Part shown: positions 15,013-22,644 of the stretch, one piece after another
How the letters are laid out: every line of letters starts with the position of its first letter
How positions within the stretch are numbered: the stretch's first letter is position 1
IMG/VR virus record: IMGVR_UViG_3300049215_000223
Span: 1-64,000 of that record
Strand: one strand, 5' to 3'
DNA from: a virus
DNA length: 64,000 bases
Made by a program: the position numbers and the translations under genes
Notes under the pieces: model-generated
The model's database searches: none
Seen by the model: the letters and a program-made list of their open reading frames with translations, nothing else
What the model was told of the DNA's origin: nothing

Positions 15013-15102
15013 GGTTAGGATTGACGTGGGCTAGATCCGGCGCTTCATCAGCAAGCTGATCGAATTGCCTGGGGATTGCCTCGTCGCCTTATTAGCCTAA
15101 CC
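15013..15102 (-). ncRNA. Candidate structured RNA
   Basis: GGTTAGG (15013-15019) and CCTAACC (15096-15102) can close a domain containing the perfect hairpin ATCAGC/GCTGAT and a GGCG/CGCC helix. No ORF overlaps convincingly. Orientation assumed from neighbours. Not matched to a known family. Confidence 0.35.
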
Positions 15103-15178
15103 AAAAGAAATGCGGGCGCTAATACGGAGCAGCTATGCCGGAAAGGAGGACTTGTTGCCTATCCATATCGGCGCCCAG

Positions 15179-15236
15179 CGCAATATAGGGGAGTCGAACC
15201 ACCCACAACAGGTTCCGGTGAACGGATTACCATTGC
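15179..15236 (-). ncRNA. Degenerate tRNA-like element
   Basis: Acceptor-like GCAATGG/ATATTGC (5 pairs plus G-U) and a T-arm with loop TTCGACT (stem 3 pairs plus one wobble). A 26-nt interior can form a 4-bp GTTC/GAAC hairpin. Discriminator G, no CCA. Weaker than the two minihelices. Confidence 0.35.
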
Positions 15237-15264
15237 CCTCTTTCCGGAGGAATTGCAATTGCTC

Positions 15265-15375
15265 TCAGCCTTTGAGACGAAAGAGCTTAGTAAGAAGATA
15301 CGCTATGAGATATAGCACTAGCAGTGCCATACCAATTACACACAACGTACCAACGATGTCGTATAGAGTTTTCAT
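15265..15375 (-). CDS. 36-aa membrane peptide
   Basis: ATG overlaps the TGA of the gene at 15372 (ATGA). One hydrophobic helix (TLCVIGMALLVLYLIAYLL) and a basic end (KLFRLKG). Function unknown. Confidence 0.5.
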   Translation of the reverse strand: MKTLYDIVGTLCVIGMALLVLYLIAYLLTKLFRLKG

Positions 15376-15713
15376 TCGCTTGGGAGCAAGTCCCGAATCT
15401 TGGCGAGACGTGCAATCATGTAATCGACTATCTCACGATTGTGAAAGTCTGATCGTTTTGTGTTGGTGATTGCTTCTGCCGCCTCTAACCAAGCATCACT
15501 CATTTGGCAAATCATATTGCCTGTAGAGTCGCATTGCCTAACTGCGACTGCTAGAAGCTCCTCAGCAGTAACAATGGTGCCTGTATCTGGATTGCGGTAA
15601 GTGGTCATGAGATCCGGATAGAGATTTCGCATGCGCTTGCCTTGCTCGGCATACGCTCGAAGACTCGCGCGAAAAACGGTCCAGTCGTCTTCTGACATGA
15701 GATTTGTAGTCAC
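15372..15713 (-). CDS. Helical protein (113 aa)
   Basis: Helical throughout: WTVFRASLRAYAEQGKRMR near the start and MIARLAKIRDLLPSE at the end. A second ATG at 15698 is possible. Function unknown. Confidence 0.55.
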   Translation of the reverse strand: MTTNLMSEDDWTVFRASLRAYAEQGKRMRNLYPDLMTTYRNPDTGTIVTAEELLAVAVRQCDSTGNMICQMSDAWLEAAEAITNTKRSDFHNREIVDYMIARLAKIRDLLPSE

Positions 15714-15790
15714 GACTCCACCTGCTTATGCCGAGCACGACCTCGTGTTACCTCACACACCCTCGAGCGATTCACTAAAATCGCTTCCCC

Positions 15791-16468
15791 CTATGGGATC
15801 TCGATCGTCCCGCGGTAAATCTCAACGTTGGCACGCACCCCAATCGTCATACGCAGTGCGCGATCTAGAGTGTCCTCATCCACGTCACGCACAGGAATAA
15901 CCTGGAGTCGTGACCCATCACGACGATACGAGCGCACCCAACTCGCGCGTTCCAATATGTCTTCAATCGGCTCAAGAATCTCCGCCGCGAGGATCTTGGC
16001 TACCTCGGCAGCATAGCGACCCTCTTCATATTCAACGGTAGTGTACCCCTGCTCACCGGTTTCCGGATTCTGCGCCCATGAGTCTGTCACGCGCGCGCAA
16101 CCGCAACGCATGCAACACTCTGTCACGATGACGCCGCCGCCGTTCCCATGTACGCCCGGATTCTCTTCGAGACCGCCAAGGATCTCGTACGGGCTCTGCC
16201 AATCGTGACTGCGAGCTGAGCACTCGGGCTCCTCCGCATCGAGTACCACGGTACGCGAGCCTAGCTCCTCGTAGTAGTCCTCATCTTCCGGCGCGCGCAC
16301 CTCGACGTGCACAAACAGCGCGCCCTCGCCGTCGTAGTTTGCGCGATCGACATTCGACTCTGCGATATCGAGCGCGTCATCCACGCTATCAGCCTCACAC
16401 GTGCCGTACTCTTCGCCCTCCTCGTATAGCGTCCACGTCCTCTCAGCGATTAACCGAGTTTTTGTCAT
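15791..16468 (-). CDS. GC-rich 225-aa protein with CCxxCGC
   Basis: Start 16468. An acidic N-terminal half with a helical array (DSVDDALDIAESNVDRANYDG), then TECCMRCGC and DSWAQNPETGEQGYTTVEY, then a basic helix. Codons are strikingly GC-rich compared with genes on either side, suggesting a different origin. No function recognised. Confidence 0.6.
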   Translation of the reverse strand: MTKTRLIAERTWTLYEEGEEYGTCEADSVDDALDIAESNVDRANYDGEGALFVHVEVRAPEDEDYYEELGSRTVVLDAEEPECSARSHDWQSPYEILGGLEENPGVHGNGGGVIVTECCMRCGCARVTDSWAQNPETGEQGYTTVEYEEGRYAAEVAKILAAEILEPIEDILERASWVRSYRRDGSRLQVIPVRDVDEDTLDRALRMTIGVRANVEIYRGTIEIP

Positions 16469-16700
16469 GTCTGTATCTGCCCTTGCGCATGGTTGAATGT
16501 AGCCGAATATCAAGCAATCGGATCTTTTTGCCGTTGGTCCCCGCACGATTGACTCGTCGCAATAGACACATGTGCCAACCCACGTGTCACGGATATTTAG
16601 AAGTAGATCATAGTACTAGGCAGCTCTCTTCCTCTTGATCCTTTACTGCTGCTCAACTTCTAGTGCTATGCGATTGATATGTAATCTCACGCACAGCTAT

Positions 16701-16737
16701 GAAAAGAATAAGGGGATAGGTTTGCACCCTATCCCCT
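16701..16737 (-). terminator. Rho-independent terminator
   Basis: Minus strand: GGGGATAGG, 7-nt loop, CCTATCCCC, then TTATTCTTTTC. It ends the gene at 16747. Confidence 0.75.
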
Positions 16738-16746
16738 CAGACTAGT

Positions 16747-17106
16747 TCACTTCGCGGGCTGATCGGCGCGGCGCGTGACGCCGCCCTTCTTGCCCTTCGC
16801 GATCACGAAGAGGCTCGAATCGCCCTTCGCGTTTTCGCGGACGTACTCCATGACGCGCGTTTCGAGCGTCTTGTAGTTTTCCGGCTGAGCATTGAGCTGC
16901 TGAAGCGCAAAGCCAGCGACGGCGGGCATGTTGATCGAAAGACCCTTGTGCGAGTCGAACACGGTGCGGACCGCATCCGCAATCGCCGAAAGCTCCGTCT
17001 CGCGTTCCGCGACGTACTTGACGAGAGCCGCATCGAACGCAAGGCGCGAAGCCTTCTCGTCGATCTTGCCATCCTTCGTAGCGAGTGTAATCGTAAGTGT
17101 ACTCAT
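16747..17106 (-). CDS. 119-aa protein, paralogue of 26131 gene
   Basis: Helical protein with INMPAVAGFALQQL and an ending AKGKKGGVTRRADQPAK. The 26131 gene reads LNVPALEGFVMQAL and AKGKNGGIWRWKDAK at the same positions, so they are paralogues. The basic Gly-rich tail suggests nucleic-acid contact. Start overlaps the TGA of the frame upstream. Confidence 0.65.
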   Translation of the reverse strand: MSTLTITLATKDGKIDEKASRLAFDAALVKYVAERETELSAIADAVRTVFDSHKGLSINMPAVAGFALQQLNAQPENYKTLETRVMEYVRENAKGDSSLFVIAKGKKGGVTRRADQPAK

Positions 17107-17285
17107 GATTTCGTATCTCCAATTTGATTTTCTGTGTTTGTATTTACTATGCCGATTTCACGAAATTGTGAATAGATCGTTAGCTCATACAACGAAGCAA
17201 AGTAAGTGCTAAGATTGCGCGGCGTGGTGCCACGCTTGGACTTGCGCCCAGCACCTACCGATTCATGCCGTTTGGCGATGGGCAC
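17103..17285 (-). CDS. Possible 60-aa protein starting in a repeat
   Basis: The frame ends in ATGA overlap with the gene at 17106. Its only good start is a GTG inside 15-bp element copy 3, so the first residues (PIAKR) are repeat-encoded. The body is basic, then helical (NLSTYFASLYELTIYSQF). Either real or leader sequence. Confidence 0.35.
   Translation of the reverse strand: MPIAKRHESVGAGRKSKRGTTPRNLSTYFASLYELTIYSQFREIGIVNTNTENQIGDTKS
17268..17282 (-). repeat. 15-bp intercistronic element, copy 3
   Basis: CCGTTTGGCGATGGG; lies at the 5' end of the doubtful frame at 17103-17285, otherwise 161 nt from the gene at 17106. Confidence 0.75.
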
Positions 17286-17451
17286 CGTTACAGTGTCCCT
17301 GAAATTAGAAGTACATGTTATTATGCTCGCTCAACACGAGACACATATATAATTTCCTTGGTACATGTACTAAAACCAAGGTTCATATCCTATATGGCGG
17401 CGGGTGCGGGCTGCTTAAAATTTTCTTTTTGGTTCAAAGTTAGAAATTGTT
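17286..17451. other. Non-coding gap with hairpin
   Basis: A 7-bp inverted repeat (CCTTGGT/ACCAAGG, about 17364-17389) without T-run. No credible gene. Confidence 0.4.
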
Positions 17452-17958
17452 TCAAGCGGCGAAGCTGCGAAGCCCCTTGAGAGCATCTTCAGCTGATTCT
17501 TGAGCATTTTGGTGCCCGTAGAAGCCCCAACAGGAGTCTACCTCCGCACCATCGTCATCCAGAATCCGATAACCAAAGACTTCACCAGCCAGGTAGTCGG
17601 AAAACTCTTGAACTTCACTTTGGAGACAGTTCAAGATAGTGGCATGAAGCTTGGGGCTAATGCGTTTGACCTTCCAATCCTCACGAACTTTGTACTTACT
17701 GACGTAGATGATTCCGCACTGCCCACTATCCCATGGACATGTGAACGGTCCCGTGCTAAGCACCACACCCGAATGGATGTAAGCATAAACAGGAAGCGTA
17801 ATCATGGAAGGATCTTTTACAGCCTCTTCGATCTCTGAAGCGGAGACACATTTGTCACCCAAGAGATAACGAGAAGAAGTGTAGAGCATTGTTCCAAGAT
17901 GATCAAACTCTTTTCGAGGATTGATCGGATCAATGTCGTGAACGATTTCGATTTTCAT
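17452..17958 (-). CDS. Conserved phage protein, WDSG type (168 aa)
   Basis: NPRKEFDHLGTMLYTSSRYLLGD near the start and TCPWDSGQCGIIYVS in the middle are a pattern I associate with a common phage family of unknown function. Full-length by that pattern. Confidence 0.6.
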   Translation of the reverse strand: MKIEIVHDIDPINPRKEFDHLGTMLYTSSRYLLGDKCVSASEIEEAVKDPSMITLPVYAYIHSGVVLSTGPFTCPWDSGQCGIIYVSKYKVREDWKVKRISPKLHATILNCLQSEVQEFSDYLAGEVFGYRILDDDGAEVDSCWGFYGHQNAQESAEDALKGLRSFAA

Positions 17959-17964
17959 GAATCC

Positions 17965-18381
17965 TCAGAGAGAGGTGAAGTTTGGTTGCGCCATGAACGG
18001 CGCGAAGAATTGCGGATTGTTGTAAGAGTAAACGCAAAGAACCGAATCCTTCGCAAGCTCTTCCGCTTTACGAATCAGCTTCGCACCAATGCCGCGCCGA
18101 CGATATTTCCATGACACGTAAATCTGAACGCAAGCATGACCGTCCTTGTTCAGGAAGTTGTAGGCATCAGACTCGTAAGTGAATAGAGCCCAACCAACTT
18201 TCAAATCATTGACGCAGGCATAAATGCCTTTGGCTTTGATCGAACGCTCGTGCCGGATTCTTGTATAGAAGTCCAGAGCTTGATTCATTCCGGAGAATCC
18301 ACCCAACGTCAATGAGCGAGTGATCGCCATGAGATCGGGATTGTCAACAATGTCATCCATCTCGATCACTTGGATCGTCAT
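17965..18381 (-). CDS. GNAT-family N-acetyltransferase
   Basis: A 138-aa acetyl-CoA-dependent transferase. VSWKYRRRGIGAKLIRKAEEL is the acetyl-CoA-binding motif A (R/QxxGxG/A), near residues 95-115. The substrate-side N-terminal half is variable. Substrate unknown. Confidence 0.75.
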   Translation of the reverse strand: MTIQVIEMDDIVDNPDLMAITRSLTLGGFSGMNQALDFYTRIRHERSIKAKGIYACVNDLKVGWALFTYESDAYNFLNKDGHACVQIYVSWKYRRRGIGAKLIRKAEELAKDSVLCVYSYNNPQFFAPFMAQPNFTSL

Positions 18382-18506
18382 GGTTTCTTGAAGAGATTTT
18401 TTTGAGGTGATCATCTTCTTTACTAAACATCAGGTAAAGTATTATGAGACATATTCCACCACAAACACAATAGATGGAGGTTTCATCGCAATACATGGTT
18501 ACTTCT

Positions 18507-18731
18507 TTAGGTCATTTGACCTTTGACAATTTTCAGAATCTCACGCGAAGAAACAAGCGTACACTTAGACATAATCTCAGCGATGCGTCGCTTCGGGATA
18601 TCATAGTGCGCATACGACTCATTGTGAAACCAACAACGCTTTATATTCAGCGTTTGTGCCATTGCATGCAGGTTCTCTATCGAATAGGGAAGGCACACTA
18701 GATGGCATTGATTGTCACAAAAGTATTGCAC
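18507..18731 (-). CDS. DUF4031-like protein (74 aa)
   Basis: CHLVCLP near the start, then LHAMAQTLNIKRCWFHN and HYDIPKRR, then SSREIL. This matches the DUF4031 pattern of small phage/bacterial proteins. Role unknown. Confidence 0.6.
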   Translation of the reverse strand: MQYFCDNQCHLVCLPYSIENLHAMAQTLNIKRCWFHNESYAHYDIPKRRIAEIMSKCTLVSSREILKIVKGQMT

Positions 18732-18733
18732 GT

Positions 18734-18910
18734 TCAGTAATGCCTGGTATTATCCGGGCACTGGCGAGCCAGACCCTTGATTTCCCACTTGCCACCGCTA
18801 TCTTTGTGATAGCAATACAAGCTGTCTTGGTAGTAGTTGGCAGGCGGCGCATAAGGATCATGCAAGCAACCTGCACACACGAGAATGAAAACGATGAGAG
18901 AGAGTTTCAT
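18734..18910 (-). CDS. Small lipoprotein (58 aa)
   Basis: Start 18910 gives MKLSLIVFILVCAGC, a signal peptide with lipobox VCAGC. The mature part is short with two further Cys. Probably lipid-anchored. Function unknown. Confidence 0.6.
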   Translation of the reverse strand: MKLSLIVFILVCAGCLHDPYAPPANYYQDSLYCYHKDSGGKWEIKGLARQCPDNTRHY

Positions 18911-18929
18911 GTTTTGAACTTTCAACTAA

Positions 18930-19397
18930 AAAGGGAGATGTGGGTGTCTTCAACGAGAACAATCTCGTACTGTTGCGAAGCGCATTGGTCTTGGAATCAA
19001 GAGCAGAAAATGTCCTGCTCATATAGCAACTGCAAAAGTTGTTTGGAAGCGCTATAAAGATGGGTGTTCGTTTGAAAAGTTCTTTGAACTATCTCAAAGC
19101 AATTGTTATTACTGTGATGCTCCACCATCAAATAAAGCTAATGCGTATAACTCTCAAAAGAAAACTACTGAAGAGCGGCGCGCTCAAGCTTGGTTTATTT
19201 ACAATGGATTGGATCGAGTAGATAGCTCAAAACCACATATAGAGGATAATATTGTACCATGTTGTAAGTTTTGTAACGCAGCTAAGATGGCTATGACTCA
19301 AAAAGAGTTTTATGATTGGATCAATCGTGCCCATTCTAATCTAGTTAGTAAGGGCAGGATTAACAATCCAAGTTCCATCGGAACCAACAATCTTTGA
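18930..19397 (+). CDS. HNH endonuclease without a visible start
   Basis: An open frame from after a TAA (18927-18929) to 19397. CYYCDAPP, then YNGLDRVDSSKPHIEDNIVPC and CKFCNAAKMAM form an HNH zinc-nuclease core of a type common in phage mobile genes. No ATG or GTG exists upstream of the core, so it is 5'-truncated or uses a rare start. It is on the opposite strand to all neighbours and its 3' end overlaps the gene at 19341. Confidence 0.65.
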   Translation, partial: KGRCGCLQREQSRTVAKRIGLGIKSRKCPAHIATAKVVWKRYKDGCSFEKFFELSQSNCYYCDAPPSNKANAYNSQKKTTEERRAQAWFIYNGLDRVDSSKPHIEDNIVPCCKFCNAAKMAMTQKEFYDWINRAHSNLVSKGRINNPSSIGTNNL

Positions 19398-19487
19398 CCA
19401 AGAGCGTAATTCAAGAAACGCATATAACCACGCATCCAGAAAGCAACCAAACTCAATCGCTTTGCTTTGATGGATAACGCGGTACAT
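19341..19487 (-). CDS. 48-aa protein
   Basis: MYRVIHQSKAIEFGCFLDAW, then a hydrophobic helix and SDGTWIVNPALTN. The last 57 nt overlap the HNH gene in antisense, so its end may have been replaced by the insertion. Confidence 0.45.
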   Translation of the reverse strand: MYRVIHQSKAIEFGCFLDAWLYAFLELRSWSKIVGSDGTWIVNPALTN

Positions 19488-19490
19488 GTT

Positions 19491-19667
19491 TTACTCCTCT
19501 GGCTCTAACCAACAGGGATCAGACCAAAACTCTTCTTGAAACTCTTCTTGAAACTTTTGTTTCTTCTCGTTGCGCTTTCGATCGCGAAAGGAATCCTTGG
19601 GAAGCATGTCGCGTGTGCCGAATCGCTTGGGAAGTTTCTGCTGACGGTGTTTGATTTTCTGTCCCAT
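19491..19667 (-). CDS. 58-aa basic/acidic protein with FQEE repeat
   Basis: A basic N-terminus (MGQKIKHRQQKLPKR), then a tandem FQEEFQEEF from an exact 12-nt duplication, ending SDPCWLEPEE. It starts 1 nt after the stop of the gene at 19669. Confidence 0.5.
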   Translation of the reverse strand: MGQKIKHRQQKLPKRFGTRDMLPKDSFRDRKRNEKKQKFQEEFQEEFWSDPCWLEPEE

Positions 19668-19668
19668 T

Positions 19669-19845
19669 TTACTTTGTCACTTCGATGGTACCAACGGTGT
19701 TGCCATTGGTATCCAGAATCTTGCCAGAAACGTCTAGCCAAGAAAGATGTAGGAATTTGTCGCTCAGCTTTTCCAAAGCTTTCGCCACATCGCCGCGCGT
19801 ACAGAAAGCAGCGTTACCAGTTTCCAGTTTGATGATGATGTTCAT
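19669..19845 (-). CDS. 58-aa phage protein
   Basis: MNIIIKLETGNAAF followed by VAKALEKLSDKFL and ILDTNGNTVGTIEVTK resembles a small phage family with KxxTxNAAF and DxNGNxVG. Start chosen at 19845. Function unknown. Confidence 0.55.
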   Translation of the reverse strand: MNIIIKLETGNAAFCTRGDVAKALEKLSDKFLHLSWLDVSGKILDTNGNTVGTIEVTK

Positions 19846-19849
19846 TGAC

Positions 19850-20065
19850 TCACCTATACAGGTAGAGAAACACAATTACTGACACCGATATGACTCTGAG
19901 TGTCCAGTGCGTTGACATTGCCATATCAGGATCGACGATCTTTCCTTCACCGCCACAATTATCACACAATTCCAACTTGGCAGGGAGCGAATGCTCTACC
20001 TCTTCACCATCATCGTCTTCGAGAGTGAAGGTGAACGGAGTGATAGCTGTTTTATTCTGAGTCAT
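19850..20065 (-). CDS. CxxCxGxG protein, C-terminus possibly frameshifted
   Basis: An N-terminus with a beta segment (TPFTFTLEDDDGEEVEHSLP), then LCDNCGGEGKI, half of a DnaJ-like zinc finger. The annotated end is hydrophobic and unlike a zinc protein. The +1 frame instead reads WQCQRTGHSESYRCQ, which would supply the second Cys pair. A frameshift near 19930 is suspected. Confidence 0.45.
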   Translation of the reverse strand: MTQNKTAITPFTFTLEDDDGEEVEHSLPAKLELCDNCGGEGKIVDPDMAMSTHWTLRVISVSVIVFLYLYR

Positions 20066-20289
20066 TTGCTAGCCATTTCTTCGGCAGTGTCTACGATCTT
20101 TTCTTTGACTGCGCTCATGTCGCCATTGTGCGCAATACAGTGTATCACCAACAACACATTGCAGAGGCAAAGACAAAAGACAAAGAAAGACAGACCCACA
20201 AGCATGAATCCGGTCAAGACATCTTTCCAATCAGGAAGAATCGCATCCGGTTCTGGCGGCGGTGGTGTGAAAATGTCTTGTGAATTCAT
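20062..20289 (-). CDS. Single-pass membrane protein (75 aa)
   Basis: Pro-rich N-terminus (FTPPPPEPD), one hydrophobic helix near residues 25-50 and a charged helical tail. Overlaps the next gene by ATGA. Confidence 0.55.
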   Translation of the reverse strand: MNSQDIFTPPPPEPDAILPDWKDVLTGFMLVGLSFFVFCLCLCNVLLVIHCIAHNGDMSAVKEKIVDTAEEMASK

Positions 20290-20293
20290 GTAC

Positions 20294-20638
20294 TTATTGA
20301 ACGGTGAGAGTCAACTTGTTGGAGATACTGCCCTTGTTCACAACCACGAGGACGAATACACTCGTAGTGCTAGGAGTATATTCCATGTGACAGGAATCTT
20401 TGGCGTTGATATCTTCGGCAACTGCGTCTGCATCCTTGTACAATACGCAATCGATATTGCCGCCGACATTCGTACCATGCGCATCGATGGTGGTCTTTTC
20501 TCCACCCTTCAATTCCACACTGTACATGACGCCTTGGCGCGGATCCAATTCACGAGAAACGACCAGCGTTCCACGAGTCGGACTGGCAAGCGCAATGCTG
20601 GAAAAGCAAAGCGCGCTAACGATGAGGCTGAGTTTCAT
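20294..20638 (-). CDS. Exported protein (114 aa)
   Basis: Signal peptide MKLSLIVSALCFSSIALASP with a likely cleavage after ALA. The mature part is beta-rich (GTLVVSRELDPRQGVMYSVEL) with two Cys. Probably periplasmic. Function unknown. Confidence 0.6.
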   Translation of the reverse strand: MKLSLIVSALCFSSIALASPTRGTLVVSRELDPRQGVMYSVELKGGEKTTIDAHGTNVGGNIDCVLYKDADAVAEDINAKDSCHMEYTPSTTSVFVLVVVNKGSISNKLTLTVQ

Positions 20639-20639
20639 A

Positions 20640-20831
20640 TCAACCGTTGTTGATTTTCTTGTCCAGCTCTTTGCGGACTTCGTGAACGTTCTCGCGAAGC
20701 TTGTTCACCTTTTGGGTCAAGCTCTTGTCTTTCACGTCTATGGAGCATTCCTCTGCCGCAATGAGTTTCTCTTCGGCTTTGCGCAGATAGTATTCCGTAT
20801 CTTGCGCGTTCCTCTTGGTCTCTTCGCTCAT
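20640..20831 (-). CDS. Coiled-coil protein (63 aa)
   Basis: Start 20831 (MSEETK). Two heptad-like helices, ending VRKELDKKINNG. Function unknown. Confidence 0.5.
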   Translation of the reverse strand: MSEETKRNAQDTEYYLRKAEEKLIAAEECSIDVKDKSLTQKVNKLRENVHEVRKELDKKINNG

Positions 20832-20848
20832 GATCTTCTCAATTCTTG

Positions 20849-21112
20849 TCAATCAGAATGACAGGCTTTTTGCTCAATCTCGAAATCGGACCAGTCATAA
20901 AATGACTCGTCCCATGAATCGAAACATAAGTAAGTGAATCCGTCAGTTGTATCAGTAGAGTCTCTGATCCACTCTTCGAAGAAGGGTCCGAATTTTTGAT
21001 TCGCATCCTCACTCATTTTTCCTAGAAGAGAAGAGGGCATCAGGTTATGATCGTCATCCTCTACATCAAAGCCCCAAAGAAGACAGAACTCTTTCAACTG
21101 ATCTTTAGTCAT
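20849..21112 (-). CDS. Acidic 87-aa protein
   Basis: LKEFCLLWGFDVEDDDHN, then FGPFFEEWIRD and a Tyr/Trp/Asp-rich end (SWDESFYDWSDFE). Function unknown. Confidence 0.5.
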   Translation of the reverse strand: MTKDQLKEFCLLWGFDVEDDDHNLMPSSLLGKMSEDANQKFGPFFEEWIRDSTDTTDGFTYLCFDSWDESFYDWSDFEIEQKACHSD

Positions 21113-21119
21113 GGCTCTC

Positions 21120-21317
21120 TCAGTTCTTTCGAATCGTTTGAACGAAAGACACGATTGCGTCTTTCATGTCGCGCCCTTCTGCGCGTGCCTTCTTGGCAAC
21201 ATCGAATACCTTAGAGATATCCATGATATCGATCTGGATGCCAGAACAGTTCTCGCAGTAAAGCTTGTTGATCTCTGCATCCAATTTCTTGGCTGCAATC
21301 TTTTCCGCTCGGGTCAT
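21120..21317 (-). CDS. 65-aa protein with CENC
   Basis: MTRAEKIAAKKLDAEINKLYC, then ENCSGIQID and a charged helix. I separate it from the upstream frame because the shifted frame there ends in an ATGA overlap exactly at this ATG. Confidence 0.5.
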   Translation of the reverse strand: MTRAEKIAAKKLDAEINKLYCENCSGIQIDIMDISKVFDVAKKARAEGRDMKDAIVSFVQTIRKN

Positions 21318-21491
21318 TTGAAATTCTCCCAATCGTATTCCTGATTCTCTTCTTCTGGCTTCTCCAGAAGCTAGGTTGACGTTGACAGTTTGAAGTTTGA
21401 AAAGCAAGACACCAATGGGATCATCTTTGGAATGTTTGCCATAGGCAAGAGCATTACCTACGAATGCCCGCGCTACTTCGAGATTGGTCAT
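21314..21491 (-). pseudogene. 59-codon gene with apparent frameshift
   Basis: MTNLEVARAFVGNALAYGK opens in one frame. After about 40 codons the +1 frame reads LLEKPEEENQEYDWENFK and stops with ATGA overlap, more natural than the in-frame continuation, which would fuse it to the next gene. The shift site is not at a long homopolymer. The alternative is a 123-aa fused gene (21120-21491). Confidence 0.4.
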
Positions 21492-21835
21492 GGTGCAAAG
21501 GCTCCCCATTCATTGTCAGAGATAGTATAGAAAACCATTTCTACACCTTGCGCACGCAGGGAAGCGCGGCAATAATCACAAGGCTTTGCTAATGCAAGCT
21601 GTCCGTTTCGCAACACTCGTGCTACGTAAACCTCAGCGCCATGCCCACACTTGCGAAGCAATCGCCTTTCCGCATGTACACTTGGGATCTTCTCGCTATT
21701 AGCAGCAGTCGAACCGTTACGACTGTAGACCAGAACTCGGTCTCTACGTAATGCTACTGCTCCGACAAAAGCTTTACGTACACGATCCGTATCAGGTCGT
21801 GCTACTTCGGCTGCTGTCAATAACAGTTTGAGCAT
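21488..21835 (-). CDS. Cytidine/deoxycytidylate deaminase-like protein (115 aa)
   Basis: HAERRLLRKCG (zinc His and catalytic Glu) and PCDYCRASL (two zinc Cys) are the CDA-fold signature HAE...PCxxC. This is short for a dCMP deaminase, so the substrate is uncertain (free nucleotide or RNA base). It would act on zinc-activated water to deaminate cytosine. Start M 21835. Confidence 0.65.
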   Translation of the reverse strand: MLKLLLTAAEVARPDTDRVRKAFVGAVALRRDRVLVYSRNGSTAANSEKIPSVHAERRLLRKCGHGAEVYVARVLRNGQLALAKPCDYCRASLRAQGVEMVFYTISDNEWGAFAP

Positions 21836-21839
21836 TGTA

Positions 21840-22049
21840 TTACTCGACGATGATCTCGATGCTTGCTAGTTTGCCCTTCACGTACTTCCAAGAAACGTGA
21901 CTGACGATTGCACCATACATATCATCACCACAATCGATGTAAATGAAATCACCCGAACGCGGAAGATCGATGGTGGGAATTTCCAGAGTAGTAAGCTCTT
22001 CTTCGTCGTCAGAATTGACTTGGCTTACTCGAAAGACTTTGACTTTCAT
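21840..22049 (-). CDS. Small beta protein (69 aa)
   Basis: Start 22049. MKVKVFRVSQVNSDDEEEL, then GDFIYIDCGDDMYGAIVSHVSW, a likely small beta-barrel. Function unknown. Confidence 0.5.
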   Translation of the reverse strand: MKVKVFRVSQVNSDDEEELTTLEIPTIDLPRSGDFIYIDCGDDMYGAIVSHVSWKYVKGKLASIEIIVE

Positions 22050-22270
22050 TTTGAGAACTCCTTCACGGAAACATCCGCGAACTTCCAATCGTCATGAGGC
22101 AGATTGATCTTGAGGCAATCGCCAATGGCATTCACCGTCAAGACAACAAAGGTTGGACGAAAGGGAGTTTCTTGAGCCTCCATCCAAGCCGCAATGATGA
22201 TTCTGCGATTGCACTCATCGTCTTCCAGGACGGAGCCACAAAGCTTTTGATGAATGAGCAGTTGATCCAT
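22046..22270 (-). CDS. 74-aa protein
   Basis: A short helix, then beta segments (PTFVVLTVNAIGDCLKIN) ending DVSVKEFSK. ATGA overlap with the next gene. Function unknown. Confidence 0.5.
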   Translation of the reverse strand: MDQLLIHQKLCGSVLEDDECNRRIIIAAWMEAQETPFRPTFVVLTVNAIGDCLKINLPHDDWKFADVSVKEFSK

Positions 22271-22271
22271 G

Positions 22272-22538
22272 TTAGCTTACCGCCTTCGTGCTGATACGAA
22301 TACCGAACTTCTTCTTGCCGTATTGCACGTGGTACGGATACCAATTGGTATCGCCTTTGCCCCACACACGTCCGAGCGAATCCGTAAAGAGTCCTTCGCC
22401 CAATAGCATCTTCAACCACTTCTTGGTCAAAGCAGGATCGTCATCCACTTCCAGGAAACGCTCCGATCCCAATTCCACCCAGCCGTCAAGCTGAATGGTG
22501 CATTGCGCATCTAGCTCTTTGTGGGTGAGGGTGAGCAT
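22272..22538 (-). CDS. 88-aa protein
   Basis: LDGWVELGSERFLEVDDD, then a helix and GDTNWYPYHVQYGKKKFGIRI. Mixed alpha/beta. Function unknown. Confidence 0.5.
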   Translation of the reverse strand: MLTLTHKELDAQCTIQLDGWVELGSERFLEVDDDPALTKKWLKMLLGEGLFTDSLGRVWGKGDTNWYPYHVQYGKKKFGIRISTKAVS

Positions 22539-22643
22539 TTACAGCCAGCGATCGATCTTGGGAGAATGCCGAGTCTTGCTCGGATCCGAAGGCTGAGGCG
22601 TACATGCCGTCAGCAAAAGACAGATGAGGAGAATCGTTTTCAT
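22539..22643 (-). CDS. 34-aa lipopeptide
   Basis: MKTILLICLLLTAC is a signal peptide with lipobox LLTAC; only about 20 mature residues follow. Stop TAA directly precedes the next ATG. A very small predicted lipoprotein. Confidence 0.5.
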   Translation of the reverse strand: MKTILLICLLLTACTPQPSDPSKTRHSPKIDRWL

Positions 22644-22644
22644 T

